Of a stretch of 64,000 nucleotides of DNA, positions 54,634-64,000 are shown piece after piece. Below the pieces are notes generated by a model. It worked only from the letters and a program-made list of their open reading frames with translations, did no database searches and was not told the origin of the DNA. Position 1 is the stretch's first letter. Each line of letters begins with the position of its first letter. The stretch is from Arbacia lixula (lineage: Eukaryota; Echinodermata; Echinoidea; Arbacioida; Arbaciidae): positions 3,625,797-3,689,796 of the forward strand of contig OZ022591.1 in assembly GCA_963669155.1 (NCBI GenBank), given 5' to 3'. Made by a program: the position numbers and the translations under genes.

Positions 54634-54675
54634 ATAATAATAATAATAACAATAATAATAATAATAATAATAATG

Positions 54676-54713
<38 letters not shown>

Positions 54714-54717
54714 TATG

Positions 54718-54754
<37 letters not shown>

Positions 54755-54780
54755 TAATCATAATGATAATAATAATAATA
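54574..54780 (+). repeat. (TAC)n-(TAA)n compound microsatellite
   Basis: About 18 TAC/ACT units followed by about 45 AAT units with GAT variants. The poly-Leu and poly-Ile frames are artefacts. Confidence 0.97.
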
Positions 54781-55438
54781 TACAATTAAGTTTGAAGTTG
54801 TTTTTGATGGTGATTACATTTAGGTTTTAATTATCAACTTTACTCATTCATTTGTTTTGTTGAAATTTCAGCTTTCCAAAGAGGTTTTCATGTCAGAGAC
54901 CCTGGATTTGCTTGGTGTCAAGCGATGTTGCCATGGAAGTGACCATTGATGGTAGAGTTACCATTAATGGTAAGTTCTATGCAACAGGGTCCAGGAAGGA
55001 ATCATGTCAAAGTGAGAACATCGTTGACAAAACATCCAGTCTCGGTTATGATGCCAGAACGGTTCGGTTGTGATTACGTTCCGTAATCATTTCCCCTACT
55101 GTCATAACCCCCCTGTACCTTTACAGAATAGCTGCAGGGTAATATATGGCCAGTGACTACATGAGAAGGTGGGTAGATCCGCAAACCTGAATCATGAAAC
55201 CTGTAAGAGGCCGAAACATGCCGACGATACGTCAAAGATGAGCCAAGATAAGAAGGTGGGAAGGAGGAAGACACAGTTTCCTCCTCGTGGATCTTGATGT
55301 TTAAATTGGACGACGAGAATTGTCAGGTATTTGCGCTTCTCTTTGAGTACTTGATCGCAGCATCGAGGTTTCGATGGGCGAACGTGTTGCAAATCCAGCC
55401 GATTTTCATCGTCGTGTTTTCAGACAACATGAGGGGTT

Positions 55439-55672
55439 CTCTCTCCCGGCGTTTCCTTCTAAACAATGACGTGGTTTAGAATATCACACAGAATGAGTTT
55501 TTTCCTCCCCCTTTTTATCTCTGCTCACCCTAGTTATGTTTCGTGCATGTTCCACTCCTCCTCTGTTCTTGTTTCTGTCATGATGTGTATGATTTCAATC
55601 TCTCAAATGAGCTGCTCTCTCTCCCAGCCATTCCTCTCAAACGAACATAACGACATGGTTTGGAAGATGAGT
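55439..55672. repeat. Direct repeat, two diverged copies
   Basis: CTCTCTCCCGGCGTTTCCTT...GACGTGGTTTAGAAT (55439) and CTCTCTCCCAGCCATTCCTC...GACATGGTTTGGAAG (55613) are about 174 bp apart. Confidence 0.6.
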
Positions 55673-57084
55673 TTAACGTGCGTCACCTCTTGCTCTCCTC
55701 CTGGTTTGCGTATTCGTCACATTATCTCTTTTGCTTTGTTTGAATCCCATCTCTTTCATTTATTTATTTGTCTATCTATTTATTCTTTTCTTATGCAATC
55801 ATTCTTTTCCTCCAAAACCAGATTAGCCCCGTCAATGATCAAAGCACCGTTCTCCCGGGAGCCCCGGGTACATAGAACAACAATTATAACATAGACAATC
55901 GTAACACTTTGATAATTAGATAGGCCTATAACATTTGCATAATGTAAGGCTCGCGTTAACATACACGTATTAGATGGAGAAGGGGACTATGCACCAGCTT
56001 TCATCCAAATTGCTTAATTAAAGCATAATCTAGAAAAGCTGACACACGGATAATGATAAATAGTCAAGTATTCTTTATCGTTGACCGTGTTCACTATGTG
56101 ACATAATTGTAATTTACTTTGATATTTGACTTTACTTGCCTAAAGTAGGATTCAGAGTGCATAAATGGGATAAAAAACTAATCCCTCCCCCTTTCTCCCT
56201 CACGTTCCTCTCCTTCTACCCCTGTCTCTGTTCCCTTTCTCTCTCAGATTGCTCTACACATCATAAAGACACCAATTCTATTTTTGTTTATCCAACGAGG
56301 AAGTCAAAAGCTCAATTCCTTCTCTGCCAGACTCCATACTGCCCTATAAGAAACATACGAAAGTGATGTATCACCTATGGAAAAATACCTCAATGGCGCA
56401 TAACATGTTAAACTAAATGAACCAAGACTTGGTATATTCTCTATACAACTGCCAATATATTTTCCTCGAGGTAATATAAGAGCCGGTCTACCTTGACATA
56501 TATATATGATTAAAGCGATAGAACCTGTCCTTGACTCTTACAGCAGTGTACAGAACAGTATCATTTTTGCTTGACCAGGATCAAGTCTGGATAGGAAATC
56601 AATAAACACACTCATATCTTTACAAAACGGCTCAGATTGCAATTGCAACCGAGCTGCATAATAACACGTGACAACCCGAAGAAATTTTCTCTCTATAGTC
56701 ACACAAAACACCATCAAATGTGGTCGTACTTAGCTCCACATTCTGCCCGGCGGATCGATTTCCTTCTCTCTCCAGCCCTCCAAACACTTTCTGCCGTTCC
56801 TGAGCGCACACCTCATTGCTACTGGTAAGGGCATGACGGCCTTGAACCTAACCACCTATTGCAACCTTCATCATGTTCATGACCGTATAACTTGTCGGCA
56901 ACTGTGGTTAATAACCCTTGATGAGTGTTTGTTTGCGATACCAGATTAAATTATGTAACGCCTACCCATGGTCATGTCAGTGCAAAGAGCTAAGTATCAC
57001 TATTGGTTATGCGTTATATAAGAATCGCTAATTATTGTCAATATTTAAGTGGAATGAGTAACAACACTGTGATTCACTAGTGCT

Positions 57085-57242
57085 ATTCTCATCGGGCTTA
57101 AAAAATTGCGAAGCTAGAAAAATCGAGGAAGTTAGGGTGAAAGTTGCCTAGCAACCGTACAAAAGCCGAATGGTCCTATTGTTCCGGTCCCCTAACTTCG
57201 CGATTTTTCTAACTTCCCGATTTCTTAAAGCCCAATGAGAAT
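57085..57242. mobile_element. Palindromic element with 50-bp arms and an X-box-like loop
   Basis: ATTCTCATCGGGCTTAA (57085) pairs with the right end TTAAAGCCCAATGAGAAT. TAGAAAAATCG and GAAGTTAGGG also have partners. The loop contains GTTGCCTAGCAAC (57143-57155), matching the RFX X-box shape. Confidence 0.75.
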
Positions 57243-59741
57243 GACACTACCATGTGCTTTGATTTATACATGCTATACTGCCCGACGGTAAGAAAGGGGA
57301 ACAATTTTCGCTTTGGACGAATTTGCCAGACAATGTAACGCTCAGTAGGATTTATTTGCATTTATGGTGACAACATACACACGTGACACAAAAAAGTTAG
57401 GCAAAAGGCGTCGCAGACGTCATTGTAACTTGTTTTCTTTTCATTGCTGCATGAATGTATTTAGAGAGCATCTTGTTTTAATTTCGGAAATTGGTTAAAA
57501 AATCCATTTGTGCACCAGTATGATTAATTTTAAGAAAAACAGAGAAGGAGATAGTGTCAACACTATTGCCATCCACACCCTCGCCATAATCATCACATCA
57601 ATAATGGACAAAGCGACGAGAAAAATAAGTTTTGTTGCCGTTGCCTTTTCTGCTGCCACCGATGATGATGATAATTAGTATGACACAATAGCATCTTCAT
57701 GACATTAGTTAATTTGACAGCCACTCCTACTCGTCCATTGCAAGTCAATGACATGGGAGGTAATATTATGATGATCCTCAGGCAAACAAAGCTTTAAGTA
57801 ATATGTCATCGCTCGCACAAAGAGAACACAAACAGACCATTAAATATACCTGAAAGAAAAAGAAAACGACAGTTTTACCACTCGAAACTAGCAACGAGGC
57901 GCGAGCAATCCAGTAGGCGTGGTCTATATTTCTATGGAAATGTAATATAAGATATACGCCATTTATTGTTATAATATAATACCATATAATATAAAACAAA
58001 GACACCTTCTCTGACAAGTGATGATTGGTCGAGATAACATAACCCGTCAAAAGAGTTATCGCTATGTAGTGTTGGATGTCGTCATGAATTTATGTAACCG
58101 GGTATTTGAAGGAAAGGAGACCTGTTCAGCGTCACACGCATGTCCGCAATGAATGTTGAGGACTTTGGAATCCGTGAGAACTGGCCCCGGGGGGCACTTT
58201 GAAATTAGCTTCACGTATTATCGAAATATAACGAGGGTAATGGAATCCCACTTTCGACACCTTGCGCTGTCACTTAATGTTATCTTTTGATAATGCAATC
58301 AAGAATTGTCGAGTCCCAACAAAATGTGGAAGGAGACGACGATCAGACTTGTCATAATCGTTACTTAACGTGTCTATTCTTCAGTAATTCATAATTGTTA
58401 TTATGTCTTGGGATGTAATATCTAGCATGACAATGAAGTGAGGATGGCATGACGAAGTTATATTAGATCTCTATTATAAATATTATGTTGCGCGTGAAAC
58501 ATCTGTCCTGAAAGAATGACATACAGGATCAGAAATACACTATATACAATTCAAGTATCTAATGTAAAATCAAGAATAAGGAAAACAGAACCAACGTTTG
58601 AAAACAAACTTTATATACCAAATCAATGATCAAACAACTAAGTTCGAAGAGATATTGTTCCCCTTTCTTATGTTACCTTCCGTTTTCATATTGTGGTATC
58701 TCTTCCTTATCTCGTGGGGATCATGATCTGTGCTGGAATCTTGACAAAACAAAACGATCCTCTCGATGTTTTTGATACGGAAATAAGACGACTTCTAAAT
58801 CACTTGAACAGTCCCGAAACCATCGGCTATCGATATCTGAGCCTGCTGATATCCCCTCATACATGTCATATTTCCGATCACAGGCCGCCGCCCTTTTACA
58901 TTATTATCTCTGGGGAATATAGCATGAAAGGGATGGACTTAGGGTCTGTATTCTCCACAAACAATCGAGACCACGAAGCGTTAATTATAGCTTAAAAGCA
59001 TGGCTGTATTATTCTTCCACTTGAGCCATTAAGTGTCAACAGCTCGGCGAGAAACGCCTGCAGAAGTCCGGAACATTATATTTTTAATTTGCGCCATGAT
59101 CTAAGCAGTTATGTTTGGCGTTGTTTGACGGACGAATGCGCGATGACGTTAAAACCCCCCGAAGGAAGTTAAGTGCGTGGCCCCAAGCTGGCCTTTTGCA
59201 CAGTTCGTCACTCATTAAGTTTGCATACGTGCTCGCAACGCCAGCACCGGTGTGGTGTCAATGACAGGAACGATTTTGCAGGTCGCACAACCTCCGTTTT
59301 GTAACAACTTAATTAAAGAGTATGATAGAAATAAACGGAAGCAGGTAAAGTTTGATGGTAATGACATGAAAAGCCTTAAGTTAACTTCTGGTATGTTAAG
59401 ATAACAGTTGTAGTAGGTAGAACGTTTGATGAACTTAGTCAAGGTTCAGCTTTCTTTTCGAAGCAATAATTACTTCGGAGGGGACTTTAAGTCTGACTGA
59501 AGTAGTCGGGTTTATCTGCATTGTGGCCACGTGATTAAGCCATGCATTTTAACATCTATGAAGGTGGAGAGAGACACATAGAAAGGAGATATAAAGATAA
59601 AAAGCTTAGATCATATAAAACGTTATGGAAGAAAGTGGAAGAGACGGACAGAGGTAAAATGGAGAGGGAAAGGGTGTGTGGGTGTGTGGAGGATATGGGG
59701 ATAGCGATGCAGATGCAACATTTACAAGAGAAAAGGAGAGA

Positions 59742-59742
59742 G

Positions 59743-59783
<41 letters not shown>

Positions 59784-59936
59784 AGAAGGAGAGAGAGAGA
59801 CTTATGGAAATGGAGGAAGAATAAGAGGGAGGGAGAGGCGGGGTGAAGAGAATGAGGGTGGAGAAAAAGTGAGAAGTCGGATGGTAAGAAACACGATGGA
59901 AGGGGAGAGAGGTAAGAGACGAATATAAACACGTAC

Positions 59937-60034
<98 letters not shown>

Positions 60035-60050
60035 GTAGAAAGACAGAGAG
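59742..60050 (+). repeat. Two long (GA)n tracts with a G-run between
   Basis: 59742-59783 (GA then G9) and 59938-60050 (more than 45 GA units), with purine-rich DNA between. Open frames on both strands over this stretch are repeat translations. Confidence 0.96.
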
Positions 60051-60544
60051 AGAGAAAGGGAGATAAAAAGGGAGAGATGGATCTCTCGACGAAGTGAAAA
60101 TCGTGAAAGAAAGCTTAAGAACAAACGCAGCCCCGAAGGGATTTACGCAATTCCTCGATGCAACTTCTTTGAATTCTACCGCTCTAATACAACCAAAATA
60201 ATAGTGCAATATGTTGACGAACGTTCTACATGATGTTTTCAATAAGCAATCCGTCTAAAGATTGGAGCGTTATTGGAGCAAGAGGACAGCGGCAAATTCT
60301 TCACTTCCTTTTACTTCTAGCATATGGAGCTTCCAAGACTTTATAAAGCTCTCGGAATGTGCATGGGAATTAAGCTTTATCCTCCTAATCCGTGGTCAAT
60401 TGAAATCGTGACACCCGCTAAAGCCTTTCATGGCTTTAGACATAAATAAGGTTATAATTTGTTTATTGAGTTCAAGTTGTTCATATTCGGGCCCTTTCAC
60501 ATTTCACCGAATAGAAAAACGTCTGGTGATATCGGATGCTCTAC

Positions 60545-60755
60545 CCCGATCTGAAAGTACCCGTTATTTCGGGAAGCACTCGTTATTCCGAAGGCTCGTT
60601 ATTCCGAACGTTACGCGACAAATGCTCGGATTAACGAGCCCTTTTTCGTTTTCGGACTAACGAGCATCGAGGTACAGGCAATTTACGTGATTCTGAATTA
60701 CGAACCTTCGGAATAACGAACCTTCAGAATAAACGAACCTTCGAAATATCGAACT
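60545..60755. repeat. Tandem/inverted array of short ACGAACCTTCGGAATA units
   Basis: In the right part the unit ACGAACCTTCGGAATA repeats about every 18 bp (60702, 60718, 60735 with changes). In the left part the reverse forms TCGTTATTCCGAA and CGGATTAACGAGC occur. Confidence 0.75.
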
Positions 60756-61389
60756 GTAACCGTTATTTCATACGCTTGAAAGCAAAGTTCTAGTAATATC
60801 TCCGATTAAAAACACCTTAGGAACTTGCTCGAAACCAAGGGTATTTCACTCAAAGGTCGCGGAGATATTTGAAGTGTGAAAGCAAACTACGTGTACTTCT
60901 GTTCTATGGAATAATAGCGCTGACATCTTCGAGAACTTTCCCACACAAACCCACTACGATGAAGTGTGATGGCATGAAATTATTATCGAGTATTTTTAGG
61001 GTTTTAATCTCATCTCGCCCGATGCCTGAGCCCGATGAAAGCGCCTTACACGAATAATAAAACGAGAAAGAAACATGCTTCAGAGGTGATTTATTTTGCG
61101 TATCGTTTATAGAAAAAAAGACTCTTGTTTCTTTGTGAGCATATCTTGTACGTGCATTTTTACATGCGACCATCCTTTTGGTACAGTCATTGTGTTCACG
61201 TTCGTGCTGTTTATATATGTTTAACTATCCTTACGTAATTGAGGCATATTTGCACTGGTAATACACCCCATTCCCATGACGCAGTATAGAGTCTGGCAGA
61301 GCAGGGGTTAATATTATCAGGGAGATATCCGATAGCAGACTGAATTGAGAGGGATATTACAATCAAAGCTTCAGTCATATGATACATGG

Positions 61390-61846
61390 AACACATCACG
61401 CACACAAATAAAATGCGCCATCTCCACTCGCTGGGGAGAAATCCATGTTCCCAGCAGCTACATGATTTCGGCGCTTGGTCAAGATCAATCGCACACAGTG
61501 ATGTAGAGGGTGATGTGTACCCGTTTAACAGTACGAAGACTGGATTAACGGGAATGTTGCAATTAGAGCCCCGGTCGCTGGATACAGGAACGTATTATGC
61601 GCACATATGTGCACCATCTCCACTCCCGAAGAGTATTCCTTGCCGGCCGCACGAAAGCAGCGCTGGGTCATACACACATAATCGTTCACCTCCTAGCATA
61701 TATCCATCTCTACTCCTGTGTGGAGAGCAGCAATATTGATAAAGTATCTTGCTGAAGGACGTGGTGATGTGCCATGATGGGGCTCGAACCGGTGATTTCG
61801 ATATATTCAGTCACAGTTCACAACCATTTTACCATGACACGTCTAC
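61390..61846 (-). mobile_element. tRNA-derived SINE
   Basis: On the minus strand a tRNA-like head has an A box-like TGGTAAAATGG (about 61834-61824) and a B box GGTTCGAGCC (61790-61781). It is followed by CACGTCCTTCAGCAAGATAC, close to the CCTTGGGCAAGACAC body segment common in marine-animal tRNA SINEs, and by CTCTCCACACAGGAGTAGA. The rest of the body repeats CCATCTCCACTC-type motifs. The left boundary is uncertain. Confidence 0.65.
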
Positions 61847-61899
61847 GCAATACGCTCTGTCGTTGGCACAACAGTATAAACGAAACATATTTGTGGACA

Positions 61900-61975
61900 A
61901 ATATAAGGTGGTCTGTACTGCCTCACTCTCAGATATCATCGTTCTGGGTTCAAATCCATGCCAGAAGGGAACTAA
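61900..61975 (+). other. Possible second tRNA-like head (plus strand)
   Basis: GGGTTCAAATCC (61947-61958) fits a B box, with GGTGGTCTGTACTGCC upstream. No clear A box, and the cloverleaf is not convincing. Confidence 0.25.
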
Positions 61976-62154
61976 TGGTAGTCGTTAAGGGTCATGAGCT
62001 TAAGTGTGATGATATGGCCTAAAGTCACTACACCTGAACTCCTGATAACAATCGCTCGATCATTTTTTGTTTAAATCCACTCGAATGTGTTGTTTACCTT
62101 CTATTTCGTATGCATTGAGCTATCATCGCGTAGCCTTCTCTATTTTTTCTTCCT

Positions 62155-62290
62155 TTTTTATTTTTTTATTTTATTTATTTATTTATTTATTTATTGATTG
62201 ATTGATTTCATTATTATTAGTGGTAGTATTAGTATTATTTTATTTTATTTTTATTATTATTATTATTTTTTTTAAATTTTTTTTTTTGGG
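62155..62290 (+). repeat. T-rich tract with (TTTA)n, (GATT)n and (ATT)n
   Basis: Low-complexity run ending in TTTTTTTTT then GGGGGGG. Confidence 0.9.
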
Positions 62291-62769
62291 GGGGTTCTTT
62301 TTTACATCATTTTTATTTCTTTCTTTAATAGTAAGCTTGGATGATGCAAACTATGCGACAGAATATTACTTATGAGATGCCCGACGCGTAAAATTTACTT
62401 AAATGTACTCAAAATATTGACCTTTCACCAATAACGTATTTAGTAGTAAAATGCGCACTTTATTATGCTCCTATTTTTGCCAATTTTTGAAGTGCATACG
62501 TTAGATATTGACATTAGCGCCTACAATCTAAATTTACACCATGATGACATGATCAAAATGAAAAATGAAGACAACTCGTACCATAGAGCAAGGTCTCAGT
62601 TACAGCATACTGAAAATTAGGATATTATCGAGACTGGATTAGTGAAATACGCTCAAACTTGAAAATGTTGCAGTGACAAGTTTATTTTTGAGATATACAT
62701 GACACAAAAAGGTGGGGTAGGAGGCATGGAATAAAAATAAAGAACAAAGAACATCATCACGAAATTAAG

Positions 62770-62799
62770 AGGTGATCTGTCAATCATGACAGATCACCT
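62770..62799. repeat. Perfect hairpin, 12-bp stem and 6-nt loop
   Basis: AGGTGATCTGTC, AATCAT, GACAGATCACCT. No T-run follows and nothing links it to a known RNA. Confidence 0.85.
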
Positions 62800-63142
62800 A
62801 ATAAATCCAAGCTTATGAGTTCACAAAGCTTTGAGTGATTACCAACATTTCATCCAGTTATATTCTTTTTATCAAATGTCGTTTTGGCTATCATTTTAAA
62901 CATTTCGAATTTGTATACACAATAGCGTATACACTGGCTTAAGATCGATATCATGTGTTTATCAATATTCATTATTGTTATGATGTCATCAAAAAAATAC
63001 TAGTAATTTTATCACCATTGATCTGTGATCTGTTGTAGATATGTATTGATAGTCACTCATTCATATGACTTAAATTTGTCGGTTCCTTCACATTAAATGC
63101 GTATGATAGTTTGTGTGTAAGTTGTATGTAATTGTGTGTGAT

Positions 63143-63176
63143 ATATGTGTGTATGTGTGTGTGTGTGTGTGTGTGT

Positions 63177-63214
<38 letters not shown>
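63143..63214 (+). repeat. (TG)n-(GA)n compound microsatellite
   Basis: About 17 TG units, GGGA, then about 18 GA units. Confidence 0.96.
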
Positions 63215-63218
<4 letters not shown>

Positions 63219-63482
63219 GTGGGTCAGGTGAGGGGTACTTAGCTGTGCAGATTAAATCTGATGACGTCACCCGCTGGTCATCGCTGGACCACTCGTCGCG
63301 GCATCCGTTAACACACTATCGGCGGCGCACGCCTTGACACCCGGCGGAAATTGACAAGCTAAAATCGATTGGCGGACTCGATATGACACGTGACCGCCGG
63401 GATCCAATTACAATAGGTTCCTGGAATAGAATGCAAAAGGGTGAAAGAGGAGGGGGGGGGGGCACAGAAAGATATCTAATAC

Positions 63483-63735
63483 TACTACTGAATGTGTGTG
63501 TAAGTGTTAGGTAGAAAGAAACTAGATCCCGTAGTATACCGTGGTATCTCAAGGTCTCAATGCATGCGAAAGCGGGAAATAGGGGGGGGGGGGGGGGCGG
63601 GGGATACAACAATCAAAGTTATACATTTGCCATTGCTGAATGTGTGTAAATCGTATTCTATTACAGTATAGATCGAAAGAAACTACATCACGTGGTAAAC
63701 CTTGGTATTTCAAGGTCTCCTATATGTATGGATGT
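63483..63735. repeat. Direct repeat, two diverged copies with poly-G between
   Basis: CTGAATGTGTGTGTAAG...TATCTCAAGGTCTC (63488) and CTGAATGTGTGTAAATC...TATTTCAAGGTCTCC (63636) are about 150-170 bp apart. A 16-bp G-run lies between them. Confidence 0.7.
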
Positions 63736-64000
63736 CTCAAAGAGAGAGCGGTGGGGACTGGTGATCATCTCCCCCCCCCCCCTTTCTCTCTCCCTCCCTC
63801 CCACGACCGGCAGTTTCACTGATGAGGCCGCCCTAAATAGGCAACATACCAAACAAATTAATGCATGTATACAAATAATGGATGTGCTTTTTTTTTGTTC
63901 TTTTTTAAAAGACCTTGAAGTACGCATGCACTTAAGTTTGTCGCGACGTTCTTTGAAGTTCAATACATGTTGCATTATGATTATATGTCTTCAAGGTGTG

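Noticed and set aside
54429..54789. Poly-Ile and poly-Leu open frames
   Set aside because: Direct translation of the (TAC)n(TAA)n microsatellite.
58693..58995. 100-residue open frame with mixed composition
   Set aside because: It lacks an ATG at its start, shows no domain I recognise, and has no matching splice-linked exon nearby. Kept as non-coding pending transcript data.
59606..60242. Ser/Leu-rich and Arg/Glu-rich open frames on both strands
   Set aside because: Translated (GA)n repeat.
61386..61739. 117-residue open frame on the plus strand
   Set aside because: It is antisense to the SINE body and contains the repeated motif CCATCTCCACTC.

Overview
This is a 64 kb piece of an intron-rich animal genome, not a bacterial or viral sequence. 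Coding sequence is sparse. It comes in short exons with clean GT/AG splice sites, and the longest open frames elsewhere are mostly translated microsatellites. The gene content and repeats suggest a marine invertebrate deuterostome, most likely an echinoderm. The repeats include many (GA)n tracts joined to G-runs, foldback elements and a tRNA-headed SINE. The decarboxylase is a tyrosine-decarboxylase-like enzyme of a kind vertebrates lack. The species assignment is an inference.

Three genes were assembled exon by exon. (1) On the minus strand, positions 1-3564 hold the 5' part of a gene for a small multi-pass membrane protein that I cannot name. Two complete exons and the start of a third are visible, and the gene runs off the left edge. 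(2) On the plus strand, 5354-8374 is a complete four-exon gene for MIC10, the core MICOS subunit of mitochondrial crista junctions (106 residues). Its 3' UTR ends near 9.7 kb. Genes 1 and 2 lie head to head about 1.8 kb apart. (3) On the minus strand, 35497-14259 is a complete 14-exon coding sequence for a 652-residue PLP-dependent group II decarboxylase, best matched to invertebrate tyrosine decarboxylase (TDC). It includes a 20-nt microexon and a 180-residue low-complexity C-terminal tail encoded by the last exon. A splice acceptor 13 nt upstream of its ATG shows that at least one non-coding 5' exon lies further right, possibly near the CpG-rich patch at 38.1-38.35 kb.

The rest is intron or intergenic DNA packed with non-autonomous mobile elements. 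I recognised several palindromic (MITE-like) families by eye from copies that match one another inside the window: the AGCCTGG family (5 copies plus fragments), the CCTAGGTACTAGGC family (2 full copies plus fragments), the ACTAGCC/GACGTCA family, the GGCCATCGCA family, and a long foldback carrying GTGACGTCA. There is also a Tc1/mariner-like element with Sleeping-Beauty-type ends, a decayed non-LTR retrotransposon reverse transcriptase in the last TDC intron, and a tRNA-derived SINE at 61.4-61.85 kb. From about 38.4 kb to the right end I found no convincing protein-coding exon.

The three genes are unrelated in function: mitochondrial cristae, a membrane protein, and trace-amine biosynthesis. 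Nothing here resembles an operon or a gene cluster. The most interesting points are the TDC-like gene (microexon, unusual residues near the cofactor, long tail) and the dense set of foldback families inside its introns.
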